From assembly GCA_023395255.1 (NCBI GenBank), contig JAEWZN010000007.1, positions 186,001 to 250,000 on the forward strand: a stretch of DNA of 64,000 nt, given 5' to 3'. Positions 35,135 through 44,301 of this stretch are shown here, piece after piece. The position numbers and the translations under genes were made by a program. Under the pieces are notes generated by a model that was given only the letters and a program-made list of their open reading frames with translations, did no database searches and was not told the origin of the DNA. How positions within the stretch are numbered: the first letter of the stretch is position 1; every line of letters starts with the position of its first letter. Source of the DNA: Deferribacteres bacterium. GTDB taxonomy: Bacteria; Chrysiogenota; Deferribacteres; Deferribacterales; Geovibrionaceae.

Positions 35135-35713
35135 ATGGAAGATTTCATAAGCGATATTTTTGATGAGATGCGGGAGACTCAGGCGAGGTTTTCGGCCGAG
35201 TCTATGCCCGTACTGATAGGCATATCCACTGAGATAGTGAAGTGTTTTGAGAACGGCGGCAAGGTGCTGATTTTCGGCAACGGCGGTTCTGCCGCGGATT
35301 CCCAGCATATAGCCGCGGAGTTTACCAACCGTTTCAAGATGGAGCGTCCGCCTCTGCCTGCTCTTGCGCTGACGACTGATACGTCCGCCCTGACGGCGAT
35401 AGGCAATGACTACAGCTTTGAAGAGGTTTTCGACAAGCAGCTTAAGGCACTGGGCAACACCAACGACATAGCGTGGGGAATTTCCACCAGCGGCAACTCG
35501 CCCAACGTTCTGGCTGCCCTTCGCACTGCGGGAAGGCAGGGGATGACCACCATCGGCTTTACCGGCAAGGACGGCGGTCTGATGCGCGGTCTGTGCGATC
35601 ATCTGCTTATTTCCCCTTCGGAGTGCACTCCGAGGATTCAGGAGATACACATCGCCGCTGCGCACATCATCTGCGAACTGGTGGATGAGATAATGTTCGG
35701 CAGATTTGGCTAG
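35135..35713 (+). CDS. gmhA: Sedoheptulose 7-phosphate isomerase GmhA
   Basis: GmhA makes heptose precursor for lipopolysaccharide core. The 192-residue SIS-domain protein has the family motifs FGNGGSAADSQHIAAEFTNRF and GISTSGNSPNV, and a C-terminal His segment (IQEIHIAAAHIICELVD) that binds zinc in the enzyme. It is followed by mfd, 56 nt away. Confidence 0.96.
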   Translation: MEDFISDIFDEMRETQARFSAESMPVLIGISTEIVKCFENGGKVLIFGNGGSAADSQHIAAEFTNRFKMERPPLPALALTTDTSALTAIGNDYSFEEVFDKQLKALGNTNDIAWGISTSGNSPNVLAALRTAGRQGMTTIGFTGKDGGLMRGLCDHLLISPSECTPRIQEIHIAAAHIICELVDEIMFGRFG

Positions 35714-35769
35714 CCCGTTCACTAAGCGGAATATTATTAAATGAGAAAGCGAAAGAACAGTAAATAATA

Positions 35770-38700
35770 ATGGACTTCACTTCAATAACGGGCGGTTTAT
35801 GGGGCGCAGGTGCCGCGTACCGTCTCAGAAAAAATTTCAGCGGGGGCAGGGTGCTTGTCATCGCCCCCGACAGAAACCGTTTTGATCTTCTTTTATCCGA
35901 ACTGATTTTCTTTTTCGGAGCGGATAAAGTCGCGCCTTTTCCGGAATACACACAGGAACCCTTTGAGGAAGCCAGAGTTCTTACCGATGTTCTCTCCATG
36001 CGTGTCAGCACGCTGCACAGGCTTATGAGCGGCTTTGAGGGTGTTGTTGTAACCACCCCGAAATCCCTTGCCAGGGCTCTTCCCCCTGCGGATGTTTTTG
36101 CCGCATCAGTAATAAATCTGAAAAAGAAGGGCAGGGCGGACAGGGAGGAACTGCGGTACGCGCTGGAATATTCCGGTTATGTAAACGTTGAGCTTGTTTC
36201 CGGTCAGGGTGAGTACACAATCAGGGGTGACATAGCGGAGGTTTTTACTCTGCAGATGGAAAACCCTGTGAGAATAGAATTTTTTGATGACGAAATAGAC
36301 CGCATGGATGTTTTCGAGTCATTCAGCCGCAGAACGGAGAGGAAGCTAGAGGAGCTTACTATTCTTCCGGCGGGTGAGGCGCTTTTTGATGAGGATGATC
36401 TGGCTGCGGTGAAGATTCCCCATGTGAGCGAGAAGGCGAAAAGTTTCGGTAAGTTTGCCGGATGCCACTGGTTCAGCCCTTTTATATACAGGAGCATGGC
36501 AAGCCTTTTTGACTATCTCGGTGCGGGGACGCAGGTTGTGACCCTTGAGCGGGATCTGGCGGATGCATTCATAGAGATAGACAATACTGTCAGGGATAAG
36601 CAGGATCACTACGGCCTTCCGGCGGGGAGCGAGAAAAACTTCATAAACGCAGAAACAGCGGAAAGGCTCCTCAGTGCCCGCGATGTCCACCTATTTGAGG
36701 AGTCTGTGGATGCGGACAGTGAAGACGGCGGGCTCATCAGCTCGGCGGCGCGGTTTACCCATGAGAAGAAGAACCTCTACCAGTCCGTGACTGATGCCGC
36801 GGCGAAGATAAAGGATCTGCTGGATGACAGATACGGTGTGCTGGTCTGCATAGAGAGCCGCAAGCTCAAGAGCCTGTTTCTGGACTTCATGCGGGATCAC
36901 GAAATAGCGGTTACGGAAATATCCTCATATCTCAAACTCCCTGCCCACGGAATAGGGCTTTACGGGGAGAAGGTGAGCGGCGGCTTTATCGACCCAAGGG
37001 GGAAGGTGGCTGTTGTAACCGATGAGGACATCTTCGGAACGGTTAAGAAAAAGGTCAGAAAAGCGAAGAAAGAGGTATATACCACAAGCCTGAATGACCT
37101 TGAACCGGATGATTACGTTGTCCATGTTGATTACGGAATAGGCATATACAGAGGCCTTGTCCATAAGGAGATAGGCGGTGTTGCCGGCGATTTCCTCGTG
37201 CTTGAATACGAAAACGGGGAGATACTCTACGTTCCGCTGGATAAAATAGGCCATATTCAGAAATATATAGGTGCGGAAGGCAGAGCACCGAGGGTGCACA
37301 GCCTCCAGACCAGTACGTGGAAAAAACTGAAAGTTCAGGCGAGTACAAGGGCTAAGAAGCTGGCAATAGACCTGCTGAAACTGTACGCGGACAGAAAGGT
37401 GAAAACAGGTTTCGCGTTCCGGGATGACGGAGTGCTTCTGGAGCAGTTTGAGCAGGGCTTTGAGTATGATGAAACGGACGATCAGCTTTCTGCCATACAT
37501 GATGTTTATCAGGGTATGGAGGACGAGAAGCCGATGGAGCGTCTTGTCTGCGGTGATGTGGGTTTCGGGAAAACAGAGGTGGCTATGCGCGCCGCCTGCA
37601 AGGCCGTTGCCTGCGGCAAGCAGGTCGGGGTTCTTGTTCCCACCACGGTTCTTGCCCGTCAGCATTATGTAAACTTCAAGAAACGCTTTGCTGATATGCC
37701 CGTGAATGTGGACTATATCAGCAGATACAAAACAGCCTCGGAGATAAAAAAGACCCTTCGCAGACTGGCGGCCGGTGAGGTGGATATAATAATCGGCACT
37801 CACAGGCTGCTTTCAAAGGATGTGGAGTTCCGTGATCTGGGGCTTCTTGTGATAGACGAGGAGCAGCGCTTCGGTGTCGCCCATAAGGAAAAGATAACCG
37901 CTCTCAAGAGCAACATAGATATAATCTACCTCTCTGCCACGCCCATCCCCCGCACACTGCAGCTTTCCATGTCCGGCATACGGGATATAAGCGTAATAGA
38001 AACACCGCCGGAGGAGAGGCTGCCGATTATAACCCGTGTCATCAAGACCGATGATGAGATCAAAAACGCCCTGATGAAGGAGCTTGAGAGGGGCGGGCAG
38101 GTGTATTTTCTCCATAACAGGGTTGAGGATATAGAATCCGTTGCGGAATCCGTGCGGAAGCTTGTGCCCCATGCGAGGCTTGGAATCGCCCACGGGCAGA
38201 TGACCGCAGACGGTATGGAGAGTGTGCTCTACAGTTTTTATCAGGGCGAGCTTGATGTGCTTGTCTGCACCACTATTGTGGAAAACGGAATAGATATAGC
38301 CAATGCCAACACTATTATAATAAATAATGCCGCCCACTTCGGCCTTGCGCAGGTTTACCAGCTTAAGGGGCGTGTGGGACGCTCACGCAGAAGGGGCTAC
38401 TGCTACATGCTTGTACCGAGTATGACAAGCCTCAATGAAATAGCCCGGAAAAGGCTTAAGATTATTCAGCAGCTCTCTGACCTCGGCAGCGGGGTGAAGA
38501 TAGCCTTCTATGACCTCCAGCTTAGGGGGGCGGGTGATCTTCTCGGTGCTGATCAGTCGGGCTTCATGGTGAAGATAGGCTATGAGCTCTTCCTCCAGAT
38601 GATAGAGGAGGCGGTGAAGGAGCTTAAGGGTGAGCTTAACAACTCCCGCGAGACGGAAGTGGCCTCAGCCCTGCCTTACTTCATTTCCGCCGAATATGTG

Positions 38701-39081
38701 GAGGATGTTTCGCTCAGGTTCGACTACTACAGGCGTTTCTCCAAGATACAGTCAGAGAAGGAGATGCGGGGTCTTCTGGATGACCTTATGCAGGTTTACG
38801 GGGATGTAAGGCCGGAGACGGAAAATCTCGGCTGGATAATGCTTATGAAAAATCTGGCGGGGAAAGCATATGCGGAAAAACTCGCCATACATACTGGGCG
38901 TGTCCGCATAACTTTTGATAAGGACACCCCGCTTTCCCCGTCAAGGCTTGTTCAGGTTCTGGGCGAGGCGAAGGCGGTTTACAAGTTCGAAAACGAAAAC
39001 AGCTTAGTGCTTTATTTTGAGAAAAAAGACGATTTCCTGCAAAAAACATGCGAAATTCTTTCTGAACTGGTTGAGGTCTGA
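35770..39081 (+). CDS. mfd: Transcription-repair coupling factor Mfd
   Basis: Mfd removes stalled RNA polymerase and recruits UvrA. The 1103-residue protein has the N-terminal UvrB-like region, the RNA-polymerase-interacting segment beginning DDYVVHVDYGIGIYRG (about 450), and the RecG-like translocase. The translocase has Walker A CGDVGFGKTEVAMRAA near residue 594 and the DEEQRFG box near 696. The C-terminal TRCF domain is complete. It is slightly shorter than the E. coli protein (1148). Confidence 0.98.
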   Translation: MDFTSITGGLWGAGAAYRLRKNFSGGRVLVIAPDRNRFDLLLSELIFFFGADKVAPFPEYTQEPFEEARVLTDVLSMRVSTLHRLMSGFEGVVVTTPKSLARALPPADVFAASVINLKKKGRADREELRYALEYSGYVNVELVSGQGEYTIRGDIAEVFTLQMENPVRIEFFDDEIDRMDVFESFSRRTERKLEELTILPAGEALFDEDDLAAVKIPHVSEKAKSFGKFAGCHWFSPFIYRSMASLFDYLGAGTQVVTLERDLADAFIEIDNTVRDKQDHYGLPAGSEKNFINAETAERLLSARDVHLFEESVDADSEDGGLISSAARFTHEKKNLYQSVTDAAAKIKDLLDDRYGVLVCIESRKLKSLFLDFMRDHEIAVTEISSYLKLPAHGIGLYGEKVSGGFIDPRGKVAVVTDEDIFGTVKKKVRKAKKEVYTTSLNDLEPDDYVVHVDYGIGIYRGLVHKEIGGVAGDFLVLEYENGEILYVPLDKIGHIQKYIGAEGRAPRVHSLQTSTWKKLKVQASTRAKKLAIDLLKLYADRKVKTGFAFRDDGVLLEQFEQGFEYDETDDQLSAIHDVYQGMEDEKPMERLVCGDVGFGKTEVAMRAACKAVACGKQVGVLVPTTVLARQHYVNFKKRFADMPVNVDYISRYKTASEIKKTLRRLAAGEVDIIIGTHRLLSKDVEFRDLGLLVIDEEQRFGVAHKEKITALKSNIDIIYLSATPIPRTLQLSMSGIRDISVIETPPEERLPIITRVIKTDDEIKNALMKELERGGQVYFLHNRVEDIESVAESVRKLVPHARLGIAHGQMTADGMESVLYSFYQGELDVLVCTTIVENGIDIANANTIIINNAAHFGLAQVYQLKGRVGRSRRRGYCYMLVPSMTSLNEIARKRLKIIQQLSDLGSGVKIAFYDLQLRGAGDLLGADQSGFMVKIGYELFLQMIEEAVKELKGELNNSRETEVASALPYFISAEYVEDVSLRFDYYRRFSKIQSEKEMRGLLDDLMQVYGDVRPETENLGWIMLMKNLAGKAYAEKLAIHTGRVRITFDKDTPLSPSRLVQVLGEAKAVYKFENENSLVLYFEKKDDFLQKTCEILSELVEV

Positions 39082-39148
39082 AACTGTCAGAATCATTGCA
39101 CAGCCGTTTTGTGTTGCCCTGCGGGTATTAATATTGTAACTTAAGCGG

Positions 39149-40126
39149 ATGATGAAAAAGACAGCTATATTACTAATTTTAACGGCATTTCTTTTCGGCT
39201 GCGGCGATAACGGCAAAAAAACATCCGCCGACAAGCGCCCGAAGGCTGAAAAACGCACAATTCTTAAGATAAACGGTGCGGAGATAGATAACTCCGAGCT
39301 TCTGGACTATGCCTATTTCACCGTGCTGGAGATGGATCCGCTCACTGTGGAGAATCAGGACGTGAAAGACCGCATAGTGCGCAATTTCATAATCCACAGG
39401 CTGCTTCTGGACGAGGCGAAAAAGCGCGGACTTGACATAGGCGATGAGAGAAGTGCTAAGATTGCCGGATATATCGATAAGATGGAAGAGGGCAGAGCCG
39501 CCGAGAACGGAGACAACGAAACTGATGAGGTGCTGAAAAACCGCCTGAAAAAACAGATGGTTGAAAATGTGCTGGTTCAGAAGATGCTTACTCAGGTGGC
39601 TGATACCAATGTTCAGGTCACTGATGCTGAGCTTAAAGCCTATTATGATGAGAATAAGGCTCGCTTTAACGGGAAAAGAACCGCTAATGTCTTCATGATA
39701 CTCACCATAGAAGAGGAGAAGGCGAAAGAAGCCATGGCGCAGCTTAAAAAGGGTGTGCCGTTTGCTGAGGTGGCTGAGGAATACTCCATATCCGATGAGA
39801 AGAAAAACGGCGGGAACCTCGGCTGGATCTCCATGGATGACTATCCGGAAGTTTTTGCGGAAGCCTTCAAGCTGAGAGCGGGGGAAACCAGCGGCATAAT
39901 CAAGTCGGAGTACGGTTTTCACATCTTCCGCACAGTTGCCTACAGGGACGGCGAAAATAAAAGATTTGATCAGGTAAAATCAGAAATATACGCAAGACTC
40001 TATTCACAGAAACAGGAAGAAAGCGTAAGGAACTTTATAGATGAAATTTATGGTAAAGCTGAGATCATTAATGTTGCTCCTGCTTCTTTTGAGCCTCTCA
40101 CAGCAGGTTCAGGCGCAGGTAATTGA
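39149..40126 (+). CDS. Peptidyl-prolyl isomerase lipoprotein (parvulin/PrsA-like)
   Basis: The 325-residue protein has a lipoprotein signal (LLILTAFLFGC). A SurA-N-like helical domain follows, then one parvulin domain at about residues 175-270 (TANVFMILTIEEEKAKEAMAQLKKGVPFAEVAEEYSISDEKKNGGNLGWI). It should help fold exported or outer-membrane proteins. Its last 86 nt overlap the following surA-like gene in a different frame. Confidence 0.92.
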   Translation: MMKKTAILLILTAFLFGCGDNGKKTSADKRPKAEKRTILKINGAEIDNSELLDYAYFTVLEMDPLTVENQDVKDRIVRNFIIHRLLLDEAKKRGLDIGDERSAKIAGYIDKMEEGRAAENGDNETDEVLKNRLKKQMVENVLVQKMLTQVADTNVQVTDAELKAYYDENKARFNGKRTANVFMILTIEEEKAKEAMAQLKKGVPFAEVAEEYSISDEKKNGGNLGWISMDDYPEVFAEAFKLRAGETSGIIKSEYGFHIFRTVAYRDGENKRFDQVKSEIYARLYSQKQEESVRNFIDEIYGKAEIINVAPASFEPLTAGSGAGN

Positions 40127-40967
40127 CAGGGTTTACGCCCGCGTCGGGGATGACGTTATAACCAAATTCGATGTCGAATCCCTCAATCCGGAAAGAACAA
40201 AGGCCATTTACGCCATAGCAGACGAGAATGAGAAAAACCGCGTTCTCGCGGAGTACACCAAGAAGACGCTGGACTTTCTTGTGGATCAGTATGTGGTTCT
40301 TAACTCAGCCCGCCGTGAAGGTGTCCGCGTGAGCGATCAGGAAGTGGACAATGCGGTGAAGGATGTTCTGGAGAAAAACAGCATCACGGAGCAGCAGCTT
40401 CTTGATGTTCTCGCCAGAGAAAACCGCACAATGGCGCATTATAAATGGCAGATCAAGATGGACATCCTCTCTACCAGAGTCCGCAGCAGGGTTCTTGCGC
40501 CGAAGGTGGTTGTTACTAACGACGAAATCAATAAATATATAAAAGAAAACGCCGAAAAGCTTGACCTGAGCGACCAGCTTGAACTGAGAATGCTTAAGCT
40601 TGAAAACCGCCTTGCACTTGACAAGGCTTTGGAATTTTACAGAAAGAACGGCTCATTTGTTGAAACTGTTGCCAAGTTCGGTGATGACGGTGATGGCGGC
40701 TACCTCGGCTGGTTTGAGTATGACTCGCTGGATTCCAGCCTTCAGGATCTCCTTAAAGGCAAACACAAAGGGGATGTGACCGATGTTCAGTCTTTCGGCG
40801 GCGAGTACAGAGTGCTTTATGTGGAAAATTTCAAAGACAAGTACGAAGGTACAGCAGAGATAAGGCAGACCGTCTCAGCCAGAATTTCAGATGAAAAAAT
40901 AAAAACCATCTATGATAAATGGCTTAAGGACAGCAAACAGCGGATCCTTGTGCAGTATATGTATTAG
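40041..40967 (+). CDS. SurA-like periplasmic chaperone with a degenerate parvulin domain
   Basis: The 308-residue protein has a signal peptide of about 25 residues (LMLLLLLLSLSQQVQAQ). A SurA N-terminal domain (YARVGDDVITKFDVE) follows, and then a shortened parvulin-like part ending in GDGGYLGWFEYDSLDSSLQDLLKG. The start is supported by AAGGAA 8 nt before ATG 40041. Because that start lies inside the previous gene, the signal peptide is encoded by bases that also encode the lipoprotein's tail. The two genes form one outer-membrane protein folding unit. Confidence 0.9.
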   Translation: MKFMVKLRSLMLLLLLLSLSQQVQAQVIDRVYARVGDDVITKFDVESLNPERTKAIYAIADENEKNRVLAEYTKKTLDFLVDQYVVLNSARREGVRVSDQEVDNAVKDVLEKNSITEQQLLDVLARENRTMAHYKWQIKMDILSTRVRSRVLAPKVVVTNDEINKYIKENAEKLDLSDQLELRMLKLENRLALDKALEFYRKNGSFVETVAKFGDDGDGGYLGWFEYDSLDSSLQDLLKGKHKGDVTDVQSFGGEYRVLYVENFKDKYEGTAEIRQTVSARISDEKIKTIYDKWLKDSKQRILVQYMY

Positions 40968-40972
40968 GGCTT

Positions 40973-41275
40973 ATGAGGCTTGACAAGTTTCTGAAAACCA
41001 TGAACCTGATGAAGCGCAGAACCGTCGCCAACGAAGCGGCAGGGGAGGGCTTCATCACGGTTAACGGACGCACCGCCAAGCCCGCCTACACACTGAAGGC
41101 GGGGGATGTGCTGGAGCTTGATATGTGGAACTTTTATAAAAAGATCAAGATTATACAGGTTCCCGAAAAGAAGAGCATTCCCAAAAAAGACCTTCCCCTC
41201 TATATCGAAACCCTTGAGTACCGCGCAAAAACCGCGGACGACTTTTCTGACTTCGAGGATGATGAGGAACTGTAG
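40973..41275 (+). CDS. S4-domain RNA-binding protein (RqcP/Hsp15-like)
   Basis: The 100-residue protein begins with an S4 domain (MRLDKFLKTMNLMKRRTVANEAAGEGFITVNGRTAKPAYTLKAGDVLEL) and has a short acidic tail. Proteins of this size act on ribosomes carrying stalled chains (Hsp15) or in C-terminal tailing (RqcP). I cannot tell which applies. It follows the SurA-like gene by 5 nt. Confidence 0.88.
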   Translation: MRLDKFLKTMNLMKRRTVANEAAGEGFITVNGRTAKPAYTLKAGDVLELDMWNFYKKIKIIQVPEKKSIPKKDLPLYIETLEYRAKTADDFSDFEDDEEL

Positions 41276-41334
41276 CGGCTCCGGAAACGGAACCTGATTA
41301 TTTTCGGTTAAGTTATTTATATCCGCTTATTTCA

Positions 41335-41377
41335 GGAAACTTTTCGGAACAAAGTTTCCCGAACCCTTCAAAAACTC
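41335..41377. repeat. GGAAACTTT...CCCTTCAAAAA repeat, copy 2
   Basis: ggaaacttt (41335-41343) pairs with aaagtttcc (41351-41359), and cgaacccttcaaaaact follows. It shares layout and sequence with 7439-7490. It lies in the convergent gap between the S4 gene and the M16 gene and might serve as a terminator for either. Confidence 0.5.
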
Positions 41378-41411
41378 ACTTTTGTGATTTCTGTTTCAGA
41401 TATTAAAAATT

Positions 41412-42659
41412 CTACCTCAGCACATAGACAGTTTTCGGCTTACCGAAGATCTCCGCGGCTTTTCCGAGGGCATCCTTGTCCACGGCTTTGATGTCTTCTA
41501 TATATTTAGTCAGGTATCCGCTGCCGAGCCCTGCGTTCTGGAAGAAGCTGGCGTACCATGCCTGTTTGCTGTTGGTTTCAGTCTCGATAAGCAGTCTGCC
41601 GAGCATATAGTTTTTGACCTTGGTCAGCTCTTCATCCGTAAGCGAATTAAGGAAGCTTTTGTTTATCTCTTCCATTGTTTTTACAGCTTCCGGCACATTG
41701 GCGTATTCAAGTCCTATGTGCCCCACGAATCTGGACTTGCAGAGCCTTGAGGGGTAAAAAGCGCCCACTGAGTAAGCATAGCCTCTGTTTTTGCGCATTT
41801 CGGCAAAATAGCGTGAGCTCATTCCGCCGCCCAATATATCTGCCATGACCTTCACCGCGGCATACATAGAGTCAGCCGCTTCTGGGGCTTCATAACCGAC
41901 ATAGAGCTTGGCCTGCTGTGTTCTGGGGTCACGGTCTTCCCTGTATATTTCTTCCTTCTGTTCAGGGTATGTGCAGTCTGTTCTGAATTCCGCGCCCGCT
42001 GGGAGGTCTGCGAAGATTTCCTTAAGCTTTTCCGCCTGCTTTGGGGTTACTCTGCCCGCAACGGTTACTATGGTGCTTTTCCCCTGCAACAGGACGGGGT
42101 AGAATTTCCTGATGTCGTCAAGGGTGAGCTTTTCCACTCCTTCCGTTTCCCCTTCGATGGTGAGCGCATAAGGCGTTCCTTCATAGGAGAGCTTCATAAA
42201 GTTGCGGAATGAGAGTGAGGAGGGATCGTCCTGAATGGCTTTGATCTCCTCAAGCTGTATTGCCTTTTCCCTTTCGAACACATCCTCTCTGAACTCAGGG
42301 GAGTGGAGGAATGGGCGGAAAAGGGTTATGGCTTTGTCCAGATATTCGGCAGTGGAGGAGAAGGCTATCTCGAAGGAGTCAGTGCCCTGACCTGCGCCTA
42401 TGCTGCCGCCGTAAAACTCCATCTCGCGGAGCATTTCGCTCCCTTTGACCCATACAGCGGCCGTGAGCGCGCCCACGCCGTTGTTTGTTTTGTTTTCCCT
42501 GAATAATCCGCCTTTTATAAAAACCGATACTGAAACCGTTTCGGTGTAAGGGCGTTCGATGACTGTGAATGTCACTCCGTTTTCAAGCGTCATTGTATCT
42601 CCTGCGGAGGCTGAAAGGCTTATCAGAAAGAGAACCGATGCTGCCAGCAGTTTTTTCAT
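41412..42659 (-). CDS. M16-family peptidase-like protein lacking the zinc motif
   Basis: The 415-residue protein has a signal peptide (about 1-19) and two M16-like domains. The place where active family members have HxxEH reads NNGVGALTAAVWVKGSEM, with no His-x-x-Glu-His. The C-terminal half keeps the Arg/Tyr-type motif (SRYFAEMRKNRGYAYSV) that helps bind substrate in the non-catalytic half. It may be a partner for an active M16 protease encoded elsewhere. It overlaps purN by 4 nt. Confidence 0.85.
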   Translation of the reverse strand: MKKLLAASVLFLISLSASAGDTMTLENGVTFTVIERPYTETVSVSVFIKGGLFRENKTNNGVGALTAAVWVKGSEMLREMEFYGGSIGAGQGTDSFEIAFSSTAEYLDKAITLFRPFLHSPEFREDVFEREKAIQLEEIKAIQDDPSSLSFRNFMKLSYEGTPYALTIEGETEGVEKLTLDDIRKFYPVLLQGKSTIVTVAGRVTPKQAEKLKEIFADLPAGAEFRTDCTYPEQKEEIYREDRDPRTQQAKLYVGYEAPEAADSMYAAVKVMADILGGGMSSRYFAEMRKNRGYAYSVGAFYPSRLCKSRFVGHIGLEYANVPEAVKTMEEINKSFLNSLTDEELTKVKNYMLGRLLIETETNSKQAWYASFFQNAGLGSGYLTKYIEDIKAVDKDALGKAAEIFGKPKTVYVLR

Positions 42660-43258
42660 AATATTTTAACGTGTCTGCCCTCAGTTTTCAGCCTGCCTTC
42701 TGCGATCAGGCGCACAGCTTCGGGATATGCCTTGTGCTCCTGTTCAAGGATGCGGGCGGAGAGTGTTTCCGCTGTGTCATCATCCATGACGGGCACACAT
42801 TTCTGGAGGATGATGGCTCCGTTATCCATCTTCTCGTCCACAAAATGCACGGTGCATCCGGCGAATTTGACTCCGTAGTCCAGAGCCTGTTTCTGTGCGT
42901 CCAGTCCGGGGAAAGCGGGAAGAAGTGAGGGGTGAATGTTTATTATTCTGTTTCTGTACTGCTCAACAAAATAAGGGGAGATGATCCTCATGAATCCCGC
43001 GAGGCAGACGAGATCAACCCCTGCTTCGTTCAGATGTTTAACTATCTCACGGTCGTAGGCTTCCCGGCCGTCAAAGTCCTTATGGTTGAGATAAACGGTT
43101 TTAAGCCCGCACTCAGCGGCATAGGCGAGCCCTTGGGCATCCGCCTTGTTGCTGATTACCACTGCTATTTCGGCGTTTTTGATCTCGCCATTGTCTATTG
43201 CGGCCTTGATAGCCCTGAAGTTGCTGCCTCTGCCGGAGAGCAGTATTCCTATTTTCAT
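42656..43258 (-). CDS. purN: Phosphoribosylglycinamide formyltransferase PurN
   Basis: PurN formylates GAR in purine synthesis using formyl-tetrahydrofolate. The 200-residue protein has the phosphate-binding GRGSNFRAI and the catalytic set Asn-x-His (NIHPSLLP) with Asp in VDEKMDNG. It is coupled to purM (TGATG overlap). Confidence 0.97.
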   Translation of the reverse strand: MKIGILLSGRGSNFRAIKAAIDNGEIKNAEIAVVISNKADAQGLAYAAECGLKTVYLNHKDFDGREAYDREIVKHLNEAGVDLVCLAGFMRIISPYFVEQYRNRIINIHPSLLPAFPGLDAQKQALDYGVKFAGCTVHFVDEKMDNGAIILQKCVPVMDDDTAETLSARILEQEHKAYPEAVRLIAEGRLKTEGRHVKIL

Positions 43259-44301
43259 CAGAAATCTATTCCTTTTATTTCAACAGATTTTGCGCCTTCG
43301 GCTATTCTGCCTATTATGAAGGCTTTCTCGCCGAGTTCCTCCGCGCGGGCTCTGAGCTTTTCCGCCTCGTCAGCGGGGACTACCGCTATGAAGCCGATGC
43401 CCATGTTGAAAACTCTGTAAAGCTCACGGTTCTCTATACTTACCTTGGAGGTTATGATGTCAAAAATTTCGGGTCTCGTGAAGCTGTCCTTATCAACCAC
43501 GGCTTTCAGCCCTTCGGGGAGAACCCTTGGTATGTTTTCATAGAAGCCGCCGCCTGTTATATGCGCCATAGCCTTTATGCCGAAGCCTTCGGCAAGGAGA
43601 GTGAGAACTGTTTTAACATATATCTTTGTAGGTGCGAGGAGAAGCTCATAAAGGGGCTTGCCGTTCACTTCGTCCTTCACATCCATTTTAAGTTCGTCAA
43701 AAAATATTTTGCGGGCAAGGGAGTAGCCGTTGCTGTGCAGACCTGTTGACCCGAAGCCGATTATGGCATCTCCGGCTGCAACTTTGCTGCCGTCCACCAT
43801 TTTTGCCTTGTCAAGTATGCCCACGCAGAAACCTGCGAGGTCGAACTCGCCTTCCTTGTAAAAGCCGGGCATCTCCGCGGTTTCGCCGCCTATGAGCGCC
43901 GTGCCGGACTGTCTGCATCCGTCAGCTATGCCTTTGACCACTTCCGCCATGTCCTCCGGCGCGAGTTTGCCTGTCGCAAGATAATCAAGGAAGAAGAGGG
44001 GCTTGGCTCCGGTTACCACAAGATCGTTCACGCTCATTGCAACAAGGTCAACACCCACTGTGTCCAGCTTGCCGGAATCAAAGGCTATTTTCAGCTTGGT
44101 TCCCACACCGTCGGTCGCTGCAACAAGCACTGGGTCGGTCATTCCCGCCGCGTCTTTCAGGCTGAAAAAACCGGCAAAGCCGCCGAGGCTGCCGATCACT
44201 CCTTCGGTGTAGGTGGATTCGGCCATGGATTTTATGAGGGTTATGAACCTGTTCCCCTCGTCTATATTAACTCCGCTGCTTCTGTAGTCGATCTGTGACA
44301 C
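43258..44301 (-). CDS. purM: Phosphoribosylformylglycinamidine cyclo-ligase PurM
   Basis: PurM makes aminoimidazole ribotide from FGAM with ATP. The 347-residue protein has the expected motifs (GGFAGFFSL, ATDGVGTKLKIA, GGETAEMPGFY, HITGGGFYENIPRVLP). It begins directly after the response regulator gene and is followed by purN. Confidence 0.97.
   Translation of the reverse strand: MSQIDYRSSGVNIDEGNRFITLIKSMAESTYTEGVIGSLGGFAGFFSLKDAAGMTDPVLVAATDGVGTKLKIAFDSGKLDTVGVDLVAMSVNDLVVTGAKPLFFLDYLATGKLAPEDMAEVVKGIADGCRQSGTALIGGETAEMPGFYKEGEFDLAGFCVGILDKAKMVDGSKVAAGDAIIGFGSTGLHSNGYSLARKIFFDELKMDVKDEVNGKPLYELLLAPTKIYVKTVLTLLAEGFGIKAMAHITGGGFYENIPRVLPEGLKAVVDKDSFTRPEIFDIITSKVSIENRELYRVFNMGIGFIAVVPADEAEKLRARAEELGEKAFIIGRIAEGAKSVEIKGIDF

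Noticed and set aside
36925..37803. 292-codon minus-strand frame inside mfd
   Set aside because: Mfd is intact across the whole region. The antisense frame has no recognisable motif or upstream signals.
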